Assembly (NCBI GenBank): GCA_028821515.1
Contig: JAPPGA010000019.1
Coordinates: forward strand, 1-64,000
Length of the DNA stretch: 64,000 bases
Source of the DNA: Gammaproteobacteria bacterium
GTDB lineage: Bacteria > Pseudomonadota > Gammaproteobacteria > Pseudomonadales > Azotimanducaceae
Direction of reading: 5' to 3'
This document shows, piece after piece, positions 49,768 to 59,033 of this stretch. Position numbers and translations under genes: made by a program. Numbering within the stretch: position 1 is the first letter of the stretch; each line of letters starts with the position of its first letter. The notes under the pieces were generated by a model. The model saw only the letters and a list, made by a program, of their open reading frames with translations, was not told where the DNA came from and searched no databases.

Positions 49768-50598
49768 ATGCCGCAACAACAGGAATCTCTGCTCGAAAAC
49801 CTGATCTACATGCATTGGGGCGTCAGCGTGGTGCTTTCGCTGTTGGCGTACGTTGGGCTGGCAGTGGTACTCCCGCAATACTGTGCTGGCGATTCTTGTG
49901 GCTTGGTACTCCGCCCGCTTGTACCTGTCCTTTCTACGATGGCGCCGTTTATTGCGCTCGCACTGCTGATTCCTGCCCCACTATCTGCGTTGCGAGCCTG
50001 GAAAGAGCGTCGGCTGCTGGACCGCCAGCGCAACTTGGAGTCGATTCGGTCATTGCACTGGAAGGACTTCGAGAGACTCCTCGGCGAGTACTACCGGCGA
50101 CAGGGTTTCAAGGTGGAAGAAAACCGGCAAGGAGGCGCGGACGGCGGGGTCGACCTCCGGCTCAGGGACAAGGATGGCTTGCACGTTGTCCAATGCAAAC
50201 AGTGGCAGTCGCGGCAGGTCGGCGTCCCGATTGCGAGGGAGCTATTAGGCGTCATGGTCGACCAAGGTGCATATGGCGGCAGCATCGTCACGTCTGGAAC
50301 TTTCACCAGAGAAGCCGAGCAATTCGCCGAACGCAACGGCATGGAGCTTGTCGATGGGGCACGGCTGGAACGCATGATCATGGAAGTCCGCCGGGGAAAG
50401 GAGGCGAATCCCTTTCCGCCAGGTACTGCCGAGGCAGACGGCGACACGCAATGTCCCCGTTGCGGCTCACCACTTGTGCTGAGGACAGCCCGGCGCGGGC
50501 CTAACGCCGGATCGGAGTTCTACGGCTGTTCGTCCTTTCCGAAGTGCCGGTATATCCGGCCCCAGGGTCGCCGCGCAAGCGACAGGCGGACTGGATGA
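49768..50598 (+). CDS. membrane-anchored Mrr-like restriction endonuclease with topoisomerase-type zinc finger
   Basis: two N-terminal TM segments; FERLLGEYYRRQGFKVEENRQGGADGGVDLRLRDKDGLHVVQCKQW (D-x-CxKQ); C-terminal CPRCGSPLVLRTARRGPNAGSEFYGCSSFPKCRYI. Confidence 0.85.
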   Translation: MPQQQESLLENLIYMHWGVSVVLSLLAYVGLAVVLPQYCAGDSCGLVLRPLVPVLSTMAPFIALALLIPAPLSALRAWKERRLLDRQRNLESIRSLHWKDFERLLGEYYRRQGFKVEENRQGGADGGVDLRLRDKDGLHVVQCKQWQSRQVGVPIARELLGVMVDQGAYGGSIVTSGTFTREAEQFAERNGMELVDGARLERMIMEVRRGKEANPFPPGTAEADGDTQCPRCGSPLVLRTARRGPNAGSEFYGCSSFPKCRYIRPQGRRASDRRTG

Positions 50599-50652
50599 GG
50601 GTACAGCAAGGACGAAATAGAAGCTCTCGTCCTTCTCGACGAGGACGGTGTC

Positions 50653-50880
50653 ATGCGGAACATCACGCAAGAGCGGACGCGGACACGATAGACGCGGCGC
50701 GGCAGCGGGCTGCGTCGAAGAACACGACCCTGAACGCGGAGTTCCGAGTTTGGCTGGAGGGCTCCCGGCGCCACCTGGAGGCCGTGCGATTGGTTCCGTC
50801 CAAGAGCAGCGAGCGAAGTACGCGACCGGCGGGGTCAACCTCACCAGAGACGAATAGAATGAGCAGCTCTACAGGATTCT
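50653..50880 (+). pseudogene. decayed ribbon-helix-helix (VapB/FitA-like) antitoxin gene
   Basis: fragments in different frames: MRNIT / ADADTIDAARQRAASKNTTLNAEFRVWLEGSRRHLEA / VQEQRAKYATGGVNLTRDE*NEQL. Confidence 0.6.
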
Positions 50881-50884
50881 GACC

Positions 50885-51086
50885 GCCATCACATCGTGCA
50901 GGCCTGAGACCCGCTTGCGCCCGCGCGGCACTGAGTCGTCGCGCTATTTGGGTTTGGGTGAGGTGGAGAACTTCCCGAACCGCGTGAGGCGAGACGGCAG
51001 GGATGCACGATGTCAGGACCCTTGCCTCTCGCGTGCTCGAGTGCCTCGCCGAGGGATCGGACGAGGTCGTCACTAAAGGTGGTCAT
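50885..51086 (-). pseudogene. decayed XRE-type (NadS/HigA-like) antitoxin gene fused to a duplicated 3' gene end
   Basis: MTTFSDDLVRSLGEALEHARGKGPDIVHP then, out of frame, VSPHAVREVLHLTQTQIARRL; end resembles SGLHDVMAVR of the neighbouring gene. Confidence 0.5.
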
Positions 51087-51109
51087 GGTTTGTGTCTCCT
51101 CGGACCCGG

Positions 51110-51574
51110 CTAAAGCGTCCTGACCGCCATGACGTCGTGCAGGCCTGAGAGCCACTTGAGGCCGCTCAGGACCGACGCGTCTCCCTCTCTCTGAATGCCA
51201 GCCGCGAGCGCCTTCAGGGTCTCCACATCCAGCGGTGGATCGGTCGAAAGGCGCCGGGCTGCCGCCAGGACCATCTGATAGTCGACGGTGGCGCGCACGT
51301 CAGCTTCTGCCAGGACACCGGGCGAGACCTCGATACGGTTATCGGCTATGCGCAGATACCAGCCGACCTTGCCGACACCCTCGGGATCGAGATGGGCGGG
51401 AGGATCGGTGAAGACCTCGTTGAACGTGACATTGATCCCGGTCAGGTCGGCGCCTTCGGCCCGTTGCTCGATGAACTCGCGTGCAACGGCGATCCAGTCA
51501 TGGCTGCAGAACTCGTACTTGGTGGATTCGCTCACGCTCCCCTCCCTCTTCGGCGTCGGCTGCACTGCCGGCAT
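51110..51574 (-). CDS. hypothetical protein (SCP2-like?)
   Basis: ORF with coherent composition; IRIADNRIEVSPG...DVRATVDYQMVLAAARRL suggests sterol-carrier-like fold, unverified. Confidence 0.5.
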   Translation of the reverse strand: MPAVQPTPKREGSVSESTKYEFCSHDWIAVAREFIEQRAEGADLTGINVTFNEVFTDPPAHLDPEGVGKVGWYLRIADNRIEVSPGVLAEADVRATVDYQMVLAAARRLSTDPPLDVETLKALAAGIQREGDASVLSGLKWLSGLHDVMAVRTL

Positions 51575-51681
51575 CGTATAACGGGTCAGGGGTCAGCTGA
51601 ATGCATTAGACTCGCAGACGGTCTGCCTCCCGTCGCTTTGGGAGGCGACTCGCGGGGAATTCGTCTAGGGGGGCATGAACC

Positions 51682-53619
51682 ATGGAAAACGCCGCATTTG
51701 AACGTGCATGGCATGCGCGACTACTCGTTCTCGCGCTCACCGCCATACCGCTCAGTGCGTTCGCCGCGGAACCCTATTCCCCGCAAGTCGGCCAGTCCTA
51801 CCCGGACAACGTCTATTGGGGCGATACGCACGTGCACACCGCCCTGTCGGTAGACGGCTATATTTTGGGTAACAGGCTCATGCCGGACGACGCCTATCGT
51901 TTCGCCAAGGGTGAGAAGGTCCGGGCCGCGGGCGGCGGGGACGTTCGTCTACGACGGCCGTTGGACTTCCTCATGGTGTCCGATCACGCGGAGAACATGG
52001 GCGTTATCGCGCGGATCGACTCCGGGGACAAGACCCTCGCGGAGACGGAGGCTGGCAAGCTGACGCTCAAGTCGCTTGACTACCCCGTTTCCCTGGCGGA
52101 AGCCCTTGATGCGGACACCCCCGACCCGTTGAACGCCTTCAATGCCGCCACGCTGAGAGCCATCAAGGTCAACCAGGGCCTGGGCGAAGGTCTGGGGTCT
52201 GCCGACTATGGGACCGACGAGCGTTTTCAGCGCACCGTATGGGACCAGGTTGTCGCCAGCGCCGAAGAGCACAACGATCCGGGAACATTCACCACCTTTG
52301 TGGGTTACGAGTGGACGGGGAGGGGTCACCGAAATGTCGTCTTTGGAGACGGGCCCGAGCTGACCAGCCAGATCGTGCCGTACTCCAGCCTGGACAGCAG
52401 TGACCCGGAGGATATGTGGGCATACCTCGAGGACTACGAGGAACGCCTGGGAGGGAAAGCGCTTGCGATCCCCCACAACGGCAATATGAGCCGCAACCGC
52501 ATGTTCGCGTTCACCAATTTCCAGGACGAGCCGCTTGATCAGGCGTATGCGAGAACCCGCTCGCGCTTCGAGCCGCTCTACGAGGTGACGCAGATCAAGG
52601 GAGACGGTGAAACCCACCCATTGCTCTCGCCGACGGACGAGTTTGCCGATTACGAGGTGTTCAGGTGGGGTGTCACGCTGAGCCAACCTGACACGAAGAA
52701 GGGAAATGGTTCGACAGATACGAAAGAGCAGCCCAAAGGTTCAAGCACACCGCAGCAGAGCCCCATCCATTCCTATGCCCGTTCCGCCCTGAAGCTGGGT
52801 TTGGGCAAAGAAGCGGAACTGGGAGCCAATCCCTTCAAGTTCGGCATGATCGGGAGCACGGATTCCCACACCGCGCTTGCGACCGCGGACCAGGACAATT
52901 TCTGGGGCAAGTTGCCGGGCAATGAACCAAGCCGGAACCGCGTGATAACGGGATGGAACTACAACGCTTCCGGCTATGCAGCCGTGTGGGCGGAAGAGAA
53001 CACGCGGGAAGCGATCTTTGCCGCCATGCGGCGTAAAGAGGTCTATGCGTCTACCGGCCCGCGCATAACCGTCCGATTCTTCGGCGGATGGGACTACTCC
53101 GCTGCTGACGCCATTCAGCCAGACCTGGCTCGATTTGGTTACGCCAAGGGCGTGCCTATGGGCGGCGATCTCACGGAAGCGCCAGAGGGGAAAGCGCCGA
53201 GTTTTCTTGTCCGGGCCGTAAAGGACCCCGACGGCGCCAACCTGGACCGCGTGCAGGTGATAAAGGGGTGGCGTGACGAGGATGGCGAGTTACACGAAAA
53301 GATCTACAACGTTGCCCTGTCCGATGGCCGCACGACGAACAGCAAGGGCGAGGTTGATGCGGTGGGCACCACGGTCGACGTTGCCGATGCTTCCTACACC
53401 AACAGCATTGGCGATCCGGAGCTGGCCGTGGTGTGGACCGACCCTGATTTCGATCGTGACGAACGCGCCTTCTACTACCTGCGCGTACTGGAGATCCCGA
53501 CCCCTCGCTGGACGGCCTACGATGCGAAGTTCTATGGTCTGAAAGATCTGCCGGATGGCATACCGATGGTCACGCAAGAGCGCGCCTATACTTCTCCCAT
53601 CTGGTATACGCCAATGTGA
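51682..53619 (+). CDS. DUF3604 domain-containing exported protein
   Basis: signal peptide; YPDNVYWGDTHVHTALSVDGYI, DFLMVSDHAENMGVI, GMIGSTDSHTALATADQDNFWGK. Confidence 0.92.
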   Translation: MENAAFERAWHARLLVLALTAIPLSAFAAEPYSPQVGQSYPDNVYWGDTHVHTALSVDGYILGNRLMPDDAYRFAKGEKVRAAGGGDVRLRRPLDFLMVSDHAENMGVIARIDSGDKTLAETEAGKLTLKSLDYPVSLAEALDADTPDPLNAFNAATLRAIKVNQGLGEGLGSADYGTDERFQRTVWDQVVASAEEHNDPGTFTTFVGYEWTGRGHRNVVFGDGPELTSQIVPYSSLDSSDPEDMWAYLEDYEERLGGKALAIPHNGNMSRNRMFAFTNFQDEPLDQAYARTRSRFEPLYEVTQIKGDGETHPLLSPTDEFADYEVFRWGVTLSQPDTKKGNGSTDTKEQPKGSSTPQQSPIHSYARSALKLGLGKEAELGANPFKFGMIGSTDSHTALATADQDNFWGKLPGNEPSRNRVITGWNYNASGYAAVWAEENTREAIFAAMRRKEVYASTGPRITVRFFGGWDYSAADAIQPDLARFGYAKGVPMGGDLTEAPEGKAPSFLVRAVKDPDGANLDRVQVIKGWRDEDGELHEKIYNVALSDGRTTNSKGEVDAVGTTVDVADASYTNSIGDPELAVVWTDPDFDRDERAFYYLRVLEIPTPRWTAYDAKFYGLKDLPDGIPMVTQERAYTSPIWYTPM

Positions 53620-54548
53620 GCAGCATCCGGGGAGGGATCGTCATGCCGACAGCGGGACACCCGACCAGACTGAGTAAGGCCGCACGCGAACTCGGCCTCG
53701 AGCCCTACATCCTCGACCTTGAAGTCAACGGCCTGACCATTGTGCCGCCGGAAGTACACGGCGTTGCCGAGGATTGCTTCGACCAGATGCTCGATCTCGT
53801 CCTCCAGCGCGCGGAGGAGCTGGTCGGATGCCCATTCAGCCTCGACCGGGGTCCCCACGAAGAGCTGGACTTTAGCCCGAATCCTGGCAGCCTGATCGGT
53901 TACACGGGCGACGAGAACGTGCCGACGCAGTTCCTGCTCCAGACGCTCGGCAGAGTACACCGTGTCTTCCGCGACCTGGCCATAAACCCGGTCGCCGTGG
54001 CCTTCATGCACCACATGATCGGCGGCAACAACGCGCGATTCAGCAGCCACAATTCGTTCGTCAAGTGGTACGGCGGCCGCGGCTACGGTCCGACCCTTGG
54101 CTTGCACGCGGACCAGGGTCGGAGTCCGCTGCCCTGGGGACGCAATGCCCTGAATGGCAACACGAACTGGTGCCTTACCGACTACACCAGGGAAGGCGGG
54201 GCCCTGGCGTATGTTCCGGGGTCGCACAGGCGTGTGACGAGGCCCGTGCAGGCCCAGGACGAGGCTGTCGCGGCCGAGTGCCCGAGAGGGTCTCTCATCG
54301 TGTGGCACGGCGCGACCTGGCACGGAGCGTTTCCGCGCATGATCCCTGGAATGCGGATCTCGGTGACGAACTACTACCGGCACCACATGGTGACGTCGCA
54401 GGAGGATATACGGGGAACGTTTCCCCGGGAACTCGCCGAGGACTGCGACGATCCGGCGCTGTTCAGGTTGCTCGCCGGCTTCAAGGATCGTGGCCCCTAT
54501 TCGGAGCAGAGCTACCCGATCCCGCGTGCGCGGAATGGCAACGAATAA
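53616..54548 (+). CDS. phytanoyl-CoA dioxygenase family protein (paralogue 1)
   Basis: LGLHADQ...GALAYVPGSHRR...SLIVWHGATWHGA; 4-bp overlap with DUF3604 stop. Confidence 0.88.
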   Translation: MSSIRGGIVMPTAGHPTRLSKAARELGLEPYILDLEVNGLTIVPPEVHGVAEDCFDQMLDLVLQRAEELVGCPFSLDRGPHEELDFSPNPGSLIGYTGDENVPTQFLLQTLGRVHRVFRDLAINPVAVAFMHHMIGGNNARFSSHNSFVKWYGGRGYGPTLGLHADQGRSPLPWGRNALNGNTNWCLTDYTREGGALAYVPGSHRRVTRPVQAQDEAVAAECPRGSLIVWHGATWHGAFPRMIPGMRISVTNYYRHHMVTSQEDIRGTFPRELAEDCDDPALFRLLAGFKDRGPYSEQSYPIPRARNGNE

Positions 54549-54624
54549 CGGTCACCCACCGCGTCTCGTTGCCGGACAAAATCCGCCCGAGTAGACTCAT
54601 CGACGTGCGATTGGAGAGAAACTG

Positions 54625-55644
54625 ATGGCAGCAGCAAGCACTTACGACACTAACTTGGAACGTGTCTGGAACGAGATTCGCGATCTGGGGCTTGAACCCT
54701 ACGTCGCGGAACTCGATGCGAAGGGCTACACCGTGATCCCGCCCGAGATCGCCAATCCCAACGGCCTGTGCGAGCGCATGCTCGAAGCGGTGCTCGACAT
54801 CGCTGAACGGCGCAACGGGGAGCGGCCGGATATGGAGACCGGTTCTACACATGCGCACCTGGGAGTCGAGACGACGGCCCAGGCCCGTCGGGAGGGACCG
54901 GGGAAACTCAGGGGCCGCCTGCCATCGGTCACGGGCAAGGAGATCGACTCGCCCCACGGTGACCTCATGCAGTCGATCTACTGGGAAAACCCGGTGTTCG
55001 AGGAGTCGATCATGAACCCGGTGCTGCTCGCGATGGCGACGTACCTGTGCGGTTACGGCGTGATCCTGTCGGCCATGGGCTGCTGGATGAAGGGCCCGAA
55101 TTACAGCAACTTCAATCTGCACACGGATTCACCCATGCCGGCGCCGATGCCGTCGACCTCCTATGTCTGTCAATGCACGTACGTATTGACCGACTACAAC
55201 CGGGAGAACGGCGCCACGGCTTTCGTGCCGGGTAGCCACAAGTGGTGCCGCCAACCCGTGGGCCGCGAGGCCATCGTCGGTGAAGGCGGCAATGAACAGG
55301 CTGTTCCGGTCGAAGCCAAGGCGGGCTCGCTGCTCGTCTGGCACGGCGGCACCTGGCACGGCGCGGTCAACCGCACGGCGCCGGGACTGCGCGTCGGGGT
55401 GACGAATTTCATGGTGCGGCCATTCATCAAGCCGCAAGAGGATTTTGTCGGCAGGATCCCGCAGGAGGTGCTCGATCGTAACTCCGCGCGGTTCGCGATC
55501 GTGATGCAGCAGGGCACGGTGGAAAGCCGGCACAGTCCGGAAGACGGGCAGCGCAAGGTCGCCCGGGCCGCGAAATTCACGGACGCCTATGCGAAGGAGA
55601 TCGGGAATACCGGCCCGCGGCCGATCAAGGATCTCTACAGCTAG
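54625..55644 (+). CDS. phytanoyl-CoA dioxygenase family protein (paralogue 2)
   Basis: NFNLHTDS...GATAFVPGSHKW...SLLVWHGGTWHGAVNRTAPGLRVGVTNF. Confidence 0.9.
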   Translation: MAAASTYDTNLERVWNEIRDLGLEPYVAELDAKGYTVIPPEIANPNGLCERMLEAVLDIAERRNGERPDMETGSTHAHLGVETTAQARREGPGKLRGRLPSVTGKEIDSPHGDLMQSIYWENPVFEESIMNPVLLAMATYLCGYGVILSAMGCWMKGPNYSNFNLHTDSPMPAPMPSTSYVCQCTYVLTDYNRENGATAFVPGSHKWCRQPVGREAIVGEGGNEQAVPVEAKAGSLLVWHGGTWHGAVNRTAPGLRVGVTNFMVRPFIKPQEDFVGRIPQEVLDRNSARFAIVMQQGTVESRHSPEDGQRKVARAAKFTDAYAKEIGNTGPRPIKDLYS

Positions 55645-55693
55645 GCCCGGTACATGGGACGACATTCAGGCGCGAGTCGCCCGGTGCCCTGAC

Positions 55694-57277
55694 TCAGTCC
55701 CCGTCGCGGGGTTCGACGCCGAAGGCAACGTCCTGGGCCAGTGGCAGCGCATCGGAGTAGTTGACGGTCGCGGTCAGGCGCCGCATGTAACCCTTCCAGG
55801 CGTCGGAACCGGACTCCCGTCCGCCGCCGGTGTCCTTCTCGCCACCGAATGCGCCACCGATTTCGGCGCCGCTCGGCCCGGTGTTCACGTTGGCGATCCC
55901 GCAGTCGCTGCCGGCCTGGGACAGGAACGCTTCCGACTCCCGCAAGTCGTTCGTGAAGATGCTGGAGGACAGTCCCTGTGGAACACCGTTCTGGAGCTCA
56001 ATGGCGTCCGAAAAATCGCTGTAGCGCATGACGTAGAGCAGCGGTGCGAAGAGCTCGTCCTGGAGACGTGGGTGGTCGCTGTCTATCCGCACGACAGCCG
56101 GTCGCACGTAGTACGCCCTGTCGCCGCCGGTGCCTTCTTCGCGTCCACCGCCCTCGACGCGGCACCCGGAGGACTTCAATTCGGACACGGCCGCTTGCAT
56201 CGCCTCGTATGCGTGCCGGTCGATCACCGGACCCAGGTGCGTGGACTGGTTGAAGGGATTGCCCACCCGGAGGTTCTGATACCGGTGGATGATCCGTTCC
56301 ATCAGCGCGTCGACGATGGACTCGTGCGCGATGACCCGCCGCAGCGAGGTGCATCGTTGCCCGGCCGTGCCCACTGCGGCAAACACCACCGCTTCGGCGG
56401 CCATGTCCAGGTTGGCTGACGGCGTCACGATCATGGCATTGTTGCCGCCTAGCTCGAGGATGCAGCGCCCGAAGCGCCGCGCCACGATCGGCGCGACCTT
56501 CCGGCCCATCGTCGTGCTGCCTGTGGCACTGACGACGGCCACCCCCGAATCTTCTGCCAGCCTTCGCCCAGCTTCCGCACCTCCGACGAATAATTGGTGC
56601 AGACCATCGGGTTCGTCGGGATGTGCTGCAAAGACCCTTCGCAACAGCGCGTCGCACGCGATCGCCGTCAGTGGTGTCTTGTCGGAAGGCTTCCAGATCA
56701 CCGAGTTCCCGCACACCAGCGCGATGGCCATGTTCCAGGACCAGACGGCTGCGGGAAAATTGAAAGCGGTGATCACGCCCACGACGCCCATCGGGTGCCA
56801 GTACTCGATGAGTTTATGGCCACGGCGCTCCGAACCCATGGTCCGGCCGTACAGCTGCCGGGAGAGGCCAACGGCGAGATCACAGATGTCGATCATCTCC
56901 TGGACTTCGCCCAGCGCTTCGGAGTAGATCTTCCCGGACTCCATCGTCACCAGTGCTGCGAGTGCGGGCTTGTGAGCGCGTAGCGAATCGCCGAACGCGC
57001 GGACCACTTCTCCACGTCGTGGCGCCGGCACATCCCGCCACTGTTGAAATGCCCGCCGCGAAATCTCTATCCCGTCGCTGCGTTCATCCCTGGTGCAATG
57101 CCGCAGGCTCGCTGTCATCTGGCCATCGACGGGAGAAAACACCGGCTGGTCGCCCGAAGCCAGCACGCTTGCCGGTATCTCGAGCGCTCGAAAAATCTCC
57201 TTCGCCCGCTGCCGTGAGTCCAGCTCCGGGCTCGCGTAAGGAAGACTTGCAGTCAGATTGTCTGCCAGGGTGCTCAT
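55694..57277 (-). CDS. aldehyde dehydrogenase, ALDH7/alpha-aminoadipic semialdehyde dehydrogenase type
   Basis: GRTMGSERRGHKLIEYWHPMGVVGVITAFNFPAAVWSWN, FTGST-type VVSATGSTTMG, LELGGNNAMIV, GTAGQRCTSLRR, NTGPSGAEIGGAFGGEKDTGGGRESGSDAWKGYMRR; start set at MSTLADNL. Confidence 0.92.
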   Translation of the reverse strand: MSTLADNLTASLPYASPELDSRQRAKEIFRALEIPASVLASGDQPVFSPVDGQMTASLRHCTRDERSDGIEISRRAFQQWRDVPAPRRGEVVRAFGDSLRAHKPALAALVTMESGKIYSEALGEVQEMIDICDLAVGLSRQLYGRTMGSERRGHKLIEYWHPMGVVGVITAFNFPAAVWSWNMAIALVCGNSVIWKPSDKTPLTAIACDALLRRVFAAHPDEPDGLHQLFVGGAEAGRRLAEDSGVAVVSATGSTTMGRKVAPIVARRFGRCILELGGNNAMIVTPSANLDMAAEAVVFAAVGTAGQRCTSLRRVIAHESIVDALMERIIHRYQNLRVGNPFNQSTHLGPVIDRHAYEAMQAAVSELKSSGCRVEGGGREEGTGGDRAYYVRPAVVRIDSDHPRLQDELFAPLLYVMRYSDFSDAIELQNGVPQGLSSSIFTNDLRESEAFLSQAGSDCGIANVNTGPSGAEIGGAFGGEKDTGGGRESGSDAWKGYMRRLTATVNYSDALPLAQDVAFGVEPRDGD

Positions 57278-57278
57278 T

Positions 57279-58427
57279 TCACATTGCCTTTGCCTGTTGT
57301 TCCATGGATCCACAGTCCGTTCTGAACACCCGTCCGAAGCGGTTTGCGAGAAAGTCAGACAGTGGAATGTCTTCCTGGCGAACGAATCCAAGCTTCTGGA
57401 TGTGTCCGTCCGCCAGAAGATCGAGTACCGCGCACGCGCTCGACGCGGTGCACAACTGGATGGCGGTGTAGTCGCGGCCGGCAAACTCCTGGCCGTAGAT
57501 CTTGTTGGTGTAGGTCACCTGCTCCAGTCGGCCGTCCCGCATTCCGGACATGTCGATGAAGATGATCACGACGTCCTGGGTCGTTACCGGCAGCGCGTGG
57601 GAGAACATGTCCAGAAGCAGTTCCCTGCGGTTCGACAGTCCCAGGTCGCGCAGCAGCGCGCGCATGATCGCGGCGTGCCCCGGGTAACGGATGGACTGGT
57701 AACTCAGGTTGCGGACCTTGCCATCCCAGGTGCAAGCAAGGCTGCCGAGTCCCCCCGATGTATTGAAGGACTCGTACTGAACGCCATCGATAAACAGCAG
57801 TTCCCGCTGTTCCAGGGGCGGGGCCTGCATGCGTTGCCCGTCAAATATGACGGTACACGGATTGCAGTACTCGTTGACGACCCCTTCGGGGCTCCACGTC
57901 AGGTTGTACGAGAGCGCATTGCACGGATACCTCGGCAGCGCGCCCACCTTGAGTTTGACCGTATCGAGGTCTTCGAACTCGCGCGCGATGTCCGCCGCCA
58001 GTATCGATACGATGCCCGGCGCCAGACCGCACTGGGGAATGAAGGTCGAAATTCCGTTGGCCGCCAGTGCCCTCACGGCCCGCGTGCTGGCGACGTCTTC
58101 GGTGAGGTCGATGTAGTGGGCGCCCCCATTGGAGGCCGCCCGCGCGATCGGTTCAGTCAGGTGGTAGGGCGCCGCGTTGACGACGACATCGTGCTGCTCG
58201 ACCGCAGCCTGAAGTTCGAGGGAATCGACGACATCCAGGTGCGATTTCGAAAGTCTCGCATGCCCGGGAATCTTGGCGAGCTGGTTCTCGCTGGAGTCGA
58301 ACAGGGTGACGTCGTAATCACCGGACTCGACCAGCAACGTGGCTATGAGATCCCCGATCTGTCCCGCACCTGTTACCGCGACCCTGTGCATGCCCGCATC
58401 ACTCGCAATCGAGAACGTCCCAGCCAT
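57279..58427 (-). CDS. saccharopine dehydrogenase family protein
   Basis: RVAVTGAGQIGDLIATLL, VVNAAPYHLTEPIARAASNGGAHYIDLTED, GLAPGIVSILA, SYNLTWSPEGVVNEYCNP. Confidence 0.88.
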   Translation of the reverse strand: MAGTFSIASDAGMHRVAVTGAGQIGDLIATLLVESGDYDVTLFDSSENQLAKIPGHARLSKSHLDVVDSLELQAAVEQHDVVVNAAPYHLTEPIARAASNGGAHYIDLTEDVASTRAVRALAANGISTFIPQCGLAPGIVSILAADIAREFEDLDTVKLKVGALPRYPCNALSYNLTWSPEGVVNEYCNPCTVIFDGQRMQAPPLEQRELLFIDGVQYESFNTSGGLGSLACTWDGKVRNLSYQSIRYPGHAAIMRALLRDLGLSNRRELLLDMFSHALPVTTQDVVIIFIDMSGMRDGRLEQVTYTNKIYGQEFAGRDYTAIQLCTASSACAVLDLLADGHIQKLGFVRQEDIPLSDFLANRFGRVFRTDCGSMEQQAKAM

Positions 58428-58447
58428 CCTAGATGAGACTAGTGTTG

Positions 58448-58494
58448 AAATTAATAGTCAGAATTTACGTCTTTGAGATAAATTTCGTTAAATT
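58448..58494. promoter_or_regulatory. AT-rich inverted repeats in divergent promoter region, putative Lrp-family operator
   Basis: AAATT-N9-AATTT (58448-58466) and AATTT-CGTT-AAATT (58481-58494) between saccharopine dehydrogenase and Lrp gene. Confidence 0.55.
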
Positions 58495-58513
58495 GATTAG
58501 CTGGTTCGGCAAA

Positions 58514-58939
58514 ATGGATGCTCTAGATCGACGTCTCATCGGCTTGCTCAGCGAAAACTCCCGAACGCCGACATCGGAGATCGCGAGGCGGCTCGGGATT
58601 TCCCGCTCGACGGTGCAATCCCGCATGGAGCGGCTGCTCCGGGATGGGATCATCGAACGGTTCACGGTGGAGCTTGGAGCCGAGTACGAGGCCCGCCTGG
58701 TCGAAGCGCACGTGCTGATCAAGGTGGACCAGGCCCACACGGGAATTGCCCATGCGGGCCTTCGTAGAATCACACAGGTTACGGCGATTCACGCCATCAG
58801 CGGCGAATACGACATGATCGCGGTGATCGCGGCGGAGTCCACCGTCGAGTTGAATCGATTGCTGGATAGCGTTGCCTCGCTGGAGGGAATCACCCGCACG
58901 AATTCGTCGGTCGTCCTGGAAACGATGCTGCGTCGCTGA
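58514..58939 (+). CDS. Lrp/AsnC family transcriptional regulator
   Basis: MDALDRRLIGLLSENSRTPTSEIARRLGISRSTVQSRMERLLRDGIIERFTV. Confidence 0.93.
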   Translation: MDALDRRLIGLLSENSRTPTSEIARRLGISRSTVQSRMERLLRDGIIERFTVELGAEYEARLVEAHVLIKVDQAHTGIAHAGLRRITQVTAIHAISGEYDMIAVIAAESTVELNRLLDSVASLEGITRTNSSVVLETMLRR

Positions 58940-59033
58940 TCGTTTGGCATCAGAGCGCCTGATCCGGCCCCGCTTGGCGCGATCTTCAAGCTGGGCGTAG
59001 AATCGGGGCAGTAAATCTGGGAGGAAAGGAACC

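Noticed and set aside
53740-53760. GGAAGTACAC resembling the element's right arm
   Set aside because: Short match inside a conserved PhyH coding region with no flanking similarity.
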